A stretch of 35,120 bases of DNA. Origin: an uncultured Prevotella sp. Its GTDB lineage: Bacteria > Bacteroidota > Bacteroidia > Bacteroidales > Bacteroidaceae. Within the stretch, counting starts at the first letter, position 1, and every line of letters starts with the position of its first letter. Where the stretch lies: the NCBI GenBank assembly GCA_900322095.1, contig ONYS01000014.1, positions 1 through 35,120 on the forward strand, read 5' to 3'. Shown piece by piece: positions 24,691 through 31,413 of this stretch. A program made the translations under genes and the position numbers. The notes beneath the pieces are model-generated. The model saw nothing but the letters and a program-made list of their open reading frames with translations, did not search any database and was not told the DNA's origin.

Positions 24691-25866
24691 CTATTTGATG
24701 AGATGATAATAGCGCGTTGCCCCTAGCCGAAGTTCGGGATGGAAGATAATCGTCAGATCGCGAAGCAACAAGTCGGGTCTGAAGGGGACCTCATCAAAAT
24801 AGCGCGACTTGTCTACGCCACAACCATATACGTTTTTTGTCTTGAATGCTTTCAGTCGACCGTAGCCACTATATTCGCTGGCCAAAGCGGAGAAATTGAA
24901 GTCGCCATTATAGCTGAGGATCCAAACGTCGGCATTGCTTGCCTTGTCGATCACCGTCTCAGCGCTAAGAGGCAGACTGCCACTGTGCTTGTCGTCCCCG
25001 AAAGCGTAATCGGCATGGGCATCCCGAAACATTTGTCCCATCGTCGACTGGCCACCGGGCATATACCATACAGCGCCGGTCTTGCGTTCTGTCATCACTT
25101 GCGGAGCCGTCTTGGCATGGGCTGCCAGCTTCCGGACCTTGTCATATTGGCGACAGACATCCTCAACCAGACTGTCGGCCTCGGTCGCACAGCCCATCAG
25201 ACGGCCATAGAATTTCATCCATTCAGCCCTGCCCAAAGCCGATGTCTCCATATAATCAGCCAACTGAACCAGAGGCACGCCCAATTGCTCCAAGCGTCCA
25301 TAGTCTGAGTTCTCATAAGGCGACAGCAACACGGCGTCAGGCTTTATGCCCATCACCTTTTCGATGTTAGGACTCATGCTGTTTCCGCAGTCAGTAATCT
25401 TACCGGCAGAGATGGCTGCAGGCAGCCAAGGCTGGTGCATGTATTCGGCATCGGCAACACCTTTCACGCTCGATGTCCTGCCCAGCATTCGGATGAGTTC
25501 CATGTGGGCAGCCGTGAAGACTACACATCTGCGCAAAGGAACGTCGACACGCATGAATCCTTCCGGTATGCTTGCATCACGATGATTGCTGTCGACCAGG
25601 GCATAGCGCTGAAGCACCGACCCTTGTCTCCAGGGATTGGCAAGAACCACCTCTGTATAATTCTTATGCGTCACCATGATGATGTTCTTGGCAAACTTCA
25701 TCGGTATCGTATCGCCATCCGATGAAGCTGTATTCTTACCGTTGCGGCAACCGACTGCCGAGAACGACAACACCAGCAAGACAAGAGAAATCAAGCTTAG
25801 CCTGACTCGAAGTCCTGATAACGAATTAATCTTATAAGGATGGATAATGGTCTGTTTATTCTGCAT
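24691..25866 (-). CDS. ABC-transport substrate-binding lipoprotein (BtuF/FepB type)
   Basis: A 391-residue lipoprotein. A long basic N-terminus precedes the signal helix and a lipobox AVGC (cysteine near residue 40). The mature part is a type III periplasmic binding fold, with CVVFTAAHMELIRMLGRTSSVKG near 113, PNIEKVMGIKPDAVLLSPYEN near 164 and a C-terminal lobe containing KNVYGCGVDKSRYFDEVPFRPD near 345. It should deliver a metal chelate or corrinoid to the permease encoded 1 bp downstream. The only ATG in range is at 25866, almost at the predicted transcription start, so the message may be nearly leaderless. No cobalamin riboswitch was recognised upstream. Confidence 0.88.
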   Translation of the reverse strand: MQNKQTIIHPYKINSLSGLRVRLSLISLVLLVLSFSAVGCRNGKNTASSDGDTIPMKFAKNIIMVTHKNYTEVVLANPWRQGSVLQRYALVDSNHRDASIPEGFMRVDVPLRRCVVFTAAHMELIRMLGRTSSVKGVADAEYMHQPWLPAAISAGKITDCGNSMSPNIEKVMGIKPDAVLLSPYENSDYGRLEQLGVPLVQLADYMETSALGRAEWMKFYGRLMGCATEADSLVEDVCRQYDKVRKLAAHAKTAPQVMTERKTGAVWYMPGGQSTMGQMFRDAHADYAFGDDKHSGSLPLSAETVIDKASNADVWILSYNGDFNFSALASEYSGYGRLKAFKTKNVYGCGVDKSRYFDEVPFRPDLLLRDLTIIFHPELRLGATRYYHLIK

Positions 25867-25873
25867 ACATCTG

Positions 25874-25881
25874 CAAAATTA
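25874..25881 (-). promoter_or_regulatory. -7 box of the ABC-transport operon
   Basis: On the minus strand TAATTTTG fits TAnnTTTG but ends only 7 bp before the ATG at 25866, which implies a leader of a few nucleotides at most. Confidence 0.45.
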
Positions 25882-26030
25882 CGAAAAATAATTTATCTCT
25901 GCGTTTGAATCACTGATAAAATAGCAAAAGAGTGCACGCCGAGATATTTTCGGAGCATTGGACATTTTCTGTGGATTGCTCATCACTGAATGGGGTCTAA
26001 AATAACAATTGTTGTTCTGCAACGGCGAAC

Positions 26031-26080
26031 TGTAGGAGGGTTGGCATTCCTGCCGACCACGAAAGAAAGACCGGTAGCAG
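26031..26080. repeat. REP-like hairpin repeat, copy 1
   Basis: An 8-bp stem with one G-U pair (GGTTGGCA at 26039-26046 with TGCCGACC at 26051-26058) and a TTCC loop is preceded by TGTAGGAGG and followed by GAAAGAAAGACCGGT. The same layout recurs at 30670-30715. It lies in the 315-bp gap between the ABC operon and the DUF4494 gene. That gap otherwise holds only the two promoters. Confidence 0.7.
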
Positions 26081-26121
26081 CCCGTCCCTACCCGACTTTT
26101 TAATAAAATTCTGACTTTTAT

Positions 26122-26152
26122 TTTGTATTCCCCTTGAATTGCTGTACCTTTG
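26122..26152 (+). promoter_or_regulatory. Consensus promoter of the DUF4494 gene
   Basis: TTTG (26122-26125), 19 bp, then TACCTTTG (26145-26152) is a near-perfect Bacteroidota promoter. Transcription would start near 26159, after the first possible codon of the longer frame, which supports the ATG at 26182. Confidence 0.8.
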
Positions 26153-26181
26153 CAACGATAAAAATCACAAAGATAAAGAAA

Positions 26182-26691
26182 ATGAGATCAAGAACATCAG
26201 ATTGGTTTGAGACCAAAATTCGCTATGACAAGACTATGGAAGACGGCACACAGAAGAAAGTCACCGAACAGTATGTCGTTGACGCTCTGAGCTTCACTGA
26301 GGCCGAGAACACCATCATCGAAGAGATGTCATCCTATATCAGCGGCGATTTTAAGATTACCGATATCAAGCCTGCGCCCTACCATGAGATATTTTTCTCT
26401 GATATGGAGAACGACGACAAATGGTATAAGACGAAGCTCCAGTTTATCACCATCGACGAGAAGACCGAGAAAGAGAAGCGCTCAAACGTGAACTACCTCG
26501 TTCAGGCCGGTTCGCTCGAGGGAGCTGTCAAGCATATCGGTGAGGTCATGGGAACGACGATGAACGACTATGCCATCGCCAGCATTGCCGAGACGATGAT
26601 TATGGATGTATTCGAGCACAATGCCCAGCCCAAGCCCCAGGCTCACGACGACAAGCCTGAATACGAGGCTGAACAGCAACCCAACTCATAA
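26182..26691 (+). CDS. DUF4494 domain protein
   Basis: A 169-residue cytosolic protein beginning MRSRTSDWFETKIRYDK, the characteristic opening of the DUF4494 family, which is confined largely to Bacteroidota and has no known function. The folded domain (about 1-145) seems to contain two similar halves. Each begins with a W-containing W[FY][EK]TK strand (residues 8-12 and about 75-79) and carries a V...A.S...AE/EGA helix start, suggesting an internal duplication. The last 25 residues are Pro/Gln/Glu-rich and probably disordered. It has an excellent promoter and its own terminator, so it may be well expressed. Confidence 0.92.
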   Translation: MRSRTSDWFETKIRYDKTMEDGTQKKVTEQYVVDALSFTEAENTIIEEMSSYISGDFKITDIKPAPYHEIFFSDMENDDKWYKTKLQFITIDEKTEKEKRSNVNYLVQAGSLEGAVKHIGEVMGTTMNDYAIASIAETMIMDVFEHNAQPKPQAHDDKPEYEAEQQPNS

Positions 26692-26695
26692 CTCA

Positions 26696-26720
26696 TAGCG
26701 GGCGGGGATTCCGCCCGCTA
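26696..26720 (+). terminator. Terminator of the DUF4494 gene
   Basis: A perfect 10-bp GC-rich stem (TAGCGGGCGG 26696-26705 with 26711-26720) and a 5-nt loop lie a few bases after the stop codon and are followed by TAATCATAATTTT. Confidence 0.75.
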
Positions 26721-26786
26721 TAATCATAATTTTCTCTTCCGGCGATCTGCCGTGAACAAGTCAGAGCCCTTAAAATAATAACAAAG

Positions 26787-27461
26787 ATGATAGAAGATAT
26801 AGCTAAAAACTTGCATGAAGTATTAGACACACTTCCCGAAGGTGTGCGTCTCGTTGCCGTGAGTAAGTTCCATCCGGAGGAGTATATCGAGGCTGCCTAT
26901 CAAGAGGGACAGCGCATTTTCGGCGAGAGCCACGAGCAGGAGATCGCCCGCAAGGTGGAGGCACTGCCGAAGGATATCGAATGGCACTTCATTGGCCATC
27001 TTCAGACCAACAAGGTGAAATACATCGCGCCCTACATCAGCATGATCGACGCCGTAGACTCGCTCAAGCTGCTGAAGGAAATCGACAAGCAGGCGGCCAA
27101 GCACAACCGAACCATCGAATGTCTGCTCGAACTACATATTGCGGAGGAAGAGACCAAATACGGACTTACGCTTGACGCGTGCCGGCAACTCCTGGAGAGC
27201 GGCGAATGGCGCCAGCTGAAGCATGTCCATATCGCTGGCCTGATGATGATGGCTTCCAACGTTGACGACAAAGAGCAGATTGCCTCCGAATTCGACACTG
27301 CCTGGAAATTCTTCGACGAGGTGAAGGCTAAGTATTTCGCCGACGACCCTGGATTCAAAGAGCGCTCCTGGGGAATGAGCCACGACTATCAGATAGCCGT
27401 AGAGCACGGTTCCACGATGGTGAGAGTAGGTACGAAGATTTTCGGCCCCAGAGTTTACTGA
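26787..27461 (+). CDS. YggS/PLPBP-family pyridoxal-phosphate homeostasis protein
   Basis: A 224-residue, single-domain alanine-racemase-fold protein of the PLPBP family, which holds pyridoxal 5'-phosphate and helps vitamin B6 and amino-acid homeostasis without a known enzymatic reaction. The PLP lysine is K27 in LVAVSKFHPEEYI. FGESHEQEI, WHFIGHLQTNKVKYI and LMMMAS and GMSHDYQIAVEHGSTMVRVGTKIFG follow in the usual order. The family commonly reads FGENYVQE, and the change to GESH is frequent in Bacteroidota. The gene lies 66 bp downstream of the DUF4494 terminator; no clear promoter box was found. Confidence 0.95.
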   Translation: MIEDIAKNLHEVLDTLPEGVRLVAVSKFHPEEYIEAAYQEGQRIFGESHEQEIARKVEALPKDIEWHFIGHLQTNKVKYIAPYISMIDAVDSLKLLKEIDKQAAKHNRTIECLLELHIAEEETKYGLTLDACRQLLESGEWRQLKHVHIAGLMMMASNVDDKEQIASEFDTAWKFFDEVKAKYFADDPGFKERSWGMSHDYQIAVEHGSTMVRVGTKIFGPRVY

Positions 27462-27516
27462 TCGCCATGAATCTGCAGGCCGCTTCCGCGCCTGAACTAT
27501 CTGTAGGAGGCAAACA

Positions 27517-27574
27517 AAAAAAATGGAGGATTGAACGGTAAAGCGTTTCGTGCCGTTCAATCCTCCATTTTTTT
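27517..27574. terminator. Bidirectional terminator with a 22-bp stem
   Basis: A perfect 22-bp inverted repeat (27517-27538 with 27553-27574) around a 14-nt loop ends in A7 on one side and T7 on the other. It separates the converging yggS-like and nrdG genes and is the strongest terminator in the window. Confidence 0.92.
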
Positions 27575-27585
27575 ATTACCCATAA

Positions 27586-28122
27586 TCAGATGTCGTCGTC
27601 ACCCCAGAGGATGATATTTGGGAGGTTCTGCTCCCCTTCGGCCTGCGAAGGGTCTGCCTGGCCAGCCAAAGTCTTCTTCACGTCAATAATCCTCTGATTA
27701 CTGCTCCCACGGAACAGCAGGTCAGGGTCGTGGAGCCGCTTGACGAAGGGACCGTCGACAAGAACGTCGATCCGCTCCAGCAGTCGTCGCTGCCGCTCGT
27801 CGCGGAAGATGTGCTCGAAGGTAAATCCCGAGTAGCACCAGATGTCCTCGCCGAGCTCCGACTTTATCGCGTCGGCGAGCTCGCTGAATCCCTCAGGCTG
27901 AAACATGGGGTCGCCTCCACTGAAGGTGACGTTGGCAAAGGGATCATCGCGCAGCTCCTTCATGATATCCTCGGTCGACATCCAATGGCCGTTGTTGATG
28001 TCCCAGGATTGCGGATTGTGACATTCTGCGCATCCATTGGGACAACCGGCGCAATAGACCGACGTGCGAAATCCGGGACCGTCGACGGTGGTGTCGTGAA
28101 CTATGGATAATACGGAGATCAT
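27586..28122 (-). CDS. nrdG: Anaerobic ribonucleotide reductase activating protein
   Basis: A 178-residue radical-SAM activase that installs the glycyl radical on NrdD. The 4Fe-4S motif C27-x3-C31-x2-C34 (CPNGCAEC) is preceded by an extra C24. The SAM-binding VTFSGGDPMFQPEG near 64 and LVDGPF near 121 follow. The C-terminal 25 residues after the DVKKTL motif are a polar extension. Its ATG overlaps the nrdD stop by one base (TAATG), indicating coupled translation, and the strong terminator at 27517-27574 ends the transcript. Confidence 0.95.
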   Translation of the reverse strand: MISVLSIVHDTTVDGPGFRTSVYCAGCPNGCAECHNPQSWDINNGHWMSTEDIMKELRDDPFANVTFSGGDPMFQPEGFSELADAIKSELGEDIWCYSGFTFEHIFRDERQRRLLERIDVLVDGPFVKRLHDPDLLFRGSSNQRIIDVKKTLAGQADPSQAEGEQNLPNIILWGDDDI

Positions 28123-30329
28123 TATATATTATGTGTCACTCGGTCGTTGAGCTCGGCCAGCTTGCCAGCGTTCCAGCGGTCGGTCGTTCCAACGAGATAA
28201 CCCGTGATGCGCTGCAGACGGTCGATGTGGGCACTGCCGCACTTAGGACATGTCTTGATGTCGCGGGCTGTCTCATAGCCGCAGTCCATGCAGCGGTTGC
28301 GGTTGTGGTTGACCGAGCCGTAGCCCATGTCATAGCGGTCCATCATATCCACCACGCTCATGATGGCCTGAGGATTGTGGGTGGCGTCGCCGTCGAGCTC
28401 CACATAGAAGATGTGCCCGCCACGGGTCAGCGTGTGATAAGGCGCCTCCACCTGTGCCTTATGCAGAGCAGAGCACTTGTAGTACACCGGCACGTGATTG
28501 CTGTTGGTGTAATACTCGCGGTCGGTAACACCCGGGATGATGCCAAACTGCTTCTTGTCGCGCTTGGTGAACTTACCGGCCAGACCCTCTGCAGGCGTGG
28601 CGAGGATGGAATAGTTGTGGTGATATTTCTCCGAGTACTCGTTGGCACGGTCGCGCATGTGGGTGATGATGCGCAGTCCAAGACGCTGCGACTCCTCGCT
28701 CTCGCCATGATGTTTGCCAGTGAGGGCCTTCAGACATTCGGCAAGTCCGATGAAACCGATGCCCAGCGTTCCCTGATTGATGACGCTCTCAATGGTGTCG
28801 TCGGGATTCAGCTTGTCGGCTCCCGTCCAGAGATACTGCATCAGCAGCGGGAACTGGCGTGCCTTGGCCGTAGCCTGGAACTTGAAGCGGTCGTCGAGCT
28901 GGATGGCCGTGATGTCCAACAGATGGTCCAGTTTCACGAAGAAGGTATTGATGCGCTCTTCCTCGTCCTTGATGCCCATGCATTCGATTGCTATCTTCAC
29001 GATATTGATCGTCGTGAAACTCAAGTTGCCACGTCCTACCGAGGTCTTCTCGCCGAAACGGTTCTCAAATACTCTCGTGCGGCATCCCATGGTGGCAATC
29101 TCCCATTTATAGCGCTCGGGATCGTCGGCGCGCCACTTCTCATTCTGGTTGAACGAGGCGTCGAGATTCAGAAAGTTGGGGAAGAAACGGCGGGCCGTTA
29201 CCTTGCAGGCCAGCTTGTAGAGGTCATAGTTGCGGTCCTCGGGCAGATAGTTCACGCCACGTTTCTTCTTCCATATCTGAATGGGGAAGATGGCCGTCTC
29301 ACCGTTGCCGACGCCCTCATAGGTCGACTTGAGCAGCTCGCGCATGATGCAGCGTCCCTCAGCCGATGTGTCGGTACCGTAGTTGATGCTGGAGAAGACC
29401 ACCTGGTTGCCGCCGCGCGAGTGGATCGTGTTCATGTTGTGGATGAAGGCTTCCATGGACTGGTGGACGCGGTGGACAGTCTGATTGATGGCAAACTGCT
29501 TGAGTTTCTCCTTGCCTTCCAGACCCTCTACGCATTTTTCAACATAGTCGTCAATCGGTGCGTCCATGAGATCGTCAAGACTCTCACTGCTGAGTTCCTC
29601 AAGCTTTTTCACCTCCTCCTTGTACGACATGCGCACGTAAGGGGCAAGATAGAAGTCGAAAGCCGGAATAGCCTGACCTCCGTGCATCTCGTTCTGACAG
29701 GTCTCAAGGGAGATGCAGGCCAGCACTGCTGCCGTCTCAATGCGCTTGGCAGGACGGGAAGATCCATGACCGGCCGTGAAACCGTGATGCAGAATCACGT
29801 CGAGAGGATGTTGCACGCAGGTGAGCGACTTCGTCGGATAGTAGTCCTTGTCGTGGATGTGGATATAGTTGTCTCTCACAGCCTGTCGCACTTCTTCACG
29901 CAGCAGATAATCATCAACAAACGGCTTTGTGGTCTCGCTCGCGAACTTCATCATCATGCCTGCTGGAGTGTCGGCATTCATGTTGGCATTCTCGCGCGTG
30001 ACGTCCGTACTCTTGATATTCACGATGTCGAGAAACACGTTGCGAGTCTTGGCCTTGCGTGCTATCGAGCGCTGATTGCGGTACTGGATATACTTCTGGG
30101 CCACATCCTTTCTGCGGCTGCCCATGAGTTGACGTTCCACCGCATCCTGTATCTGCTCCACGCCCATCTGCTCCTGTCCGTGAAGAGCTATGAAGCGGGC
30201 TATGTTTTTTGCCAACTCAGCATCCTCGCCAGCGTCTGTATGTTTCATTGCCTTGCAGATGGCGGCCACGATTTTCATCTCGTTGAAACCGTCTACACGG
30301 CCATCTCTTTTCACAACTGTCTGTATCAT
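28122..30329 (-). CDS. nrdD: Anaerobic ribonucleoside-triphosphate reductase
   Basis: A complete 735-residue class III ribonucleotide reductase, making dNTPs without oxygen. An N-terminal ATP-cone (about 1-95, VVKRDGRVDGFNEMKI) gives allosteric activity control. The catalytic barrel contains SLETCQNEMHGGQAIPAFDF with its active-site Cys. Near the C-terminus is the zinc site made of CMDC and CPKC. The glycyl-radical motif RITGYLVG has the radical Gly at about residue 710. nrdG follows with a one-base overlap. A -7 box lies about 45 bp upstream. The opposite strand is open over its whole length; see findings. Confidence 0.98.
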   Translation of the reverse strand: MIQTVVKRDGRVDGFNEMKIVAAICKAMKHTDAGEDAELAKNIARFIALHGQEQMGVEQIQDAVERQLMGSRRKDVAQKYIQYRNQRSIARKAKTRNVFLDIVNIKSTDVTRENANMNADTPAGMMMKFASETTKPFVDDYLLREEVRQAVRDNYIHIHDKDYYPTKSLTCVQHPLDVILHHGFTAGHGSSRPAKRIETAAVLACISLETCQNEMHGGQAIPAFDFYLAPYVRMSYKEEVKKLEELSSESLDDLMDAPIDDYVEKCVEGLEGKEKLKQFAINQTVHRVHQSMEAFIHNMNTIHSRGGNQVVFSSINYGTDTSAEGRCIMRELLKSTYEGVGNGETAIFPIQIWKKKRGVNYLPEDRNYDLYKLACKVTARRFFPNFLNLDASFNQNEKWRADDPERYKWEIATMGCRTRVFENRFGEKTSVGRGNLSFTTINIVKIAIECMGIKDEEERINTFFVKLDHLLDITAIQLDDRFKFQATAKARQFPLLMQYLWTGADKLNPDDTIESVINQGTLGIGFIGLAECLKALTGKHHGESEESQRLGLRIITHMRDRANEYSEKYHHNYSILATPAEGLAGKFTKRDKKQFGIIPGVTDREYYTNSNHVPVYYKCSALHKAQVEAPYHTLTRGGHIFYVELDGDATHNPQAIMSVVDMMDRYDMGYGSVNHNRNRCMDCGYETARDIKTCPKCGSAHIDRLQRITGYLVGTTDRWNAGKLAELNDRVTHNI

Positions 30330-30374
30330 TGATGTTTAGTGCTTGAAATGATTTGATTCTTATTTTTACGACTG

Positions 30375-30382
30375 CAAAGATA
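30375..30382 (-). promoter_or_regulatory. -7 box of nrdD-nrdG
   Basis: On the minus strand TATCTTTG fits TAnnTTTG, 45 bp before the nrdD ATG. No -33 match or clear FNR-type palindrome was found. The remaining sequence up to the REP-like repeat (about 30383-30630) is AT-rich and holds nothing I recognise. Confidence 0.5.
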
Positions 30383-30633
30383 ACTCTTTTTCATATATAG
30401 TGATACCTTTTGGATAACTTTTCTTTTGTTAAAATATGTCAATTCAATGATTTACAATTAGTTACAATCAACAAACGGAAAACTTTCTCAATTTCACTCT
30501 TTTCTTAGTTTTTAGTTTTAGACAAAGCAGCATAGCGTAACCTGCTAATAATCTAATCGTTGCAAACCATATTTTTGGCGCGGGATCGGCTGCGGCTGAA
30601 TAGTTAGTACCAAAAATATAAAGTTTAGCTGAC

Positions 30634-30715
30634 GGGCCGTCTTTCCTGACGGCCAAAATAGAAGAGAGTTGGTAGGTAAGGCGGCATCCCTGCCGCCTAA
30701 AAAAGAAAGACCGAT
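30634..30715. repeat. REP-like hairpin repeat, copy 2, with an extra upstream hairpin
   Basis: GGCCGTC (30635-30641) pairs with GACGGCC (30648-30654). Then AGGCGGCA (30679-30686) pairs with TGCCGCCT (30691-30698) around a TCCC loop. The second hairpin, with its left flank GGTAGG and right flank AAAGAAAGACCGAT, matches the copy at 26031-26080. It directly abuts the flavodoxin-like remnant. The first hairpin has no partner at copy 1. Confidence 0.7.
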
Positions 30716-30737
30716 TGCTCATCAAGAGTAAATAGGT

Positions 30738-30797
30738 TCCACACCAGACTGGACCACCAATGAATACAGTATCGTAAGGTATGAGCTCAGGTGTCAT
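30738..30797 (-). pseudogene. Flavodoxin-like fragment, about 20 residues
   Basis: The minus strand encodes MTPELIPYDTVFIGGPVWCG and TY, resembling the YD.IFIG.PVWWGT strand-loop of flavodoxins that cradles FMN, with the second Trp changed to Cys. The rest of a flavodoxin is missing: upstream lies the end of the HxlR pseudogene, and downstream the REP-like repeat. Flavodoxin genes commonly accompany HxlR regulators and flavin oxidoreductases, which fits the neighbours. The stretch is short, so a chance match is possible. Confidence 0.4.
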
Positions 30798-30838
30798 ACT
30801 TAGCAACAGCAGGAGAAGTTGGCAATGAATTCATCAGG

Positions 30839-31176
30839 TCACTTCTTCTCCAACAGATCTCTGTGGCTCTTACCCCATTGATCCATCGCCTGGATGATCG
30901 GATAGACACTCTCGCCGATCTCAGTGAGGAAATACTCCACCCGCATCGGGATCTCGGCATACACTCTTTTATATACGAATCCTGCAGCCTCGAGTTCCCC
31001 CAGTTGCTTAGTGAGCACCCGTTTAGCTGCCAGAGGAATGCCCTGCTGCAACTGCTTGGGCTGGTGCTGCCATCGTGGATATGGTTGATGAGCCATGGTT
31101 TCCACTTGCCACCCATGAGCTCCATGAATACCACGATGCCACACTTAGTATCTACAGGAATCTTACGTTCATACAT
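30839..31176 (-). pseudogene. HxlR-family transcriptional regulator broken by a frameshift
   Basis: The minus strand starts MYERKIPVDTKCGIVVFMEL then MGGKWKPWLINHIHDG, the N-terminal winged-helix signature of HxlR regulators with its early Cys. The frame then shifts within 31058-31071 to one reading PKQLQQGIPLAAKRVLTKQL, then ELEAAGFVYKRVYAEIPMRVEYFLT and ending LLEKK. Together these make a normal HxlR protein of about 112 residues that lacks one base in the middle. HxlR proteins (HypR, YodB, QorR type) sense electrophiles or oxidants through the conserved N-terminal Cys. It is divergent from the oxidoreductase gene, the usual layout for such a regulator and its target. A sequencing error is the other explanation for the frameshift. 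Confidence 0.75.
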
Positions 31177-31317
31177 ATCTCTGTCTTTTTCTTGAAAAGA
31201 TACTGTAAACGAGTGAAGCGGCAAAGAAAAACTCGCTTTTCTTTGTATTTCCGAGTGCTGTATAGCTTACAGAAAGATATAAATCTTTTTGTCATCGCAG
31301 GCTCCTATATTTCCTAT

Positions 31318-31335
31318 GGTGACAAATTTATCACC
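31318..31335. promoter_or_regulatory. 18-bp palindrome, candidate HxlR operator
   Basis: GGTGACAAATTTATCACC is palindromic except for one base pair. It lies between the divergent HxlR and oxidoreductase genes, 21 bp upstream of the -33 element of the oxidoreductase promoter. The position and symmetry suit binding by a dimeric regulator. The link to HxlR is inference. Confidence 0.5.
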
Positions 31336-31356
31336 CTATCAATCATTTAGCCCTTA

Positions 31357-31387
31357 TTGCAAGAGTCGTTTTTCTGTCGTAACTTTG
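31357..31387 (+). promoter_or_regulatory. Promoter of the oxidoreductase and beta-lactamase genes
   Basis: TTG (31357-31359), 20 bp, then TAACTTTG (31380-31387) matches the Bacteroidota consensus. It lies 26 bp before the oxidoreductase ATG. No further promoter box was seen before the beta-lactamase gene. Confidence 0.75.
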
Positions 31388-31413
31388 CAGCAGAAAACAA
31401 AAAGAATACAACT

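Noticed and set aside
25867..26121. Cobalamin riboswitch upstream of the ABC operon
   Set aside because: No B12-box-like sequence was recognised and the promoter box leaves almost no leader RNA.
28131..30332. 733-codon open frame on the plus strand
   Set aside because: It mirrors nrdD codon for codon, has no recognisable domain, and nrdD is an unmistakable gene; reported only as a codon-usage observation.
30383..30630. FNR-type operator for nrdD-nrdG
   Set aside because: Candidate TTG...CAA pairs are only weakly symmetric and poorly placed relative to the -7 box.
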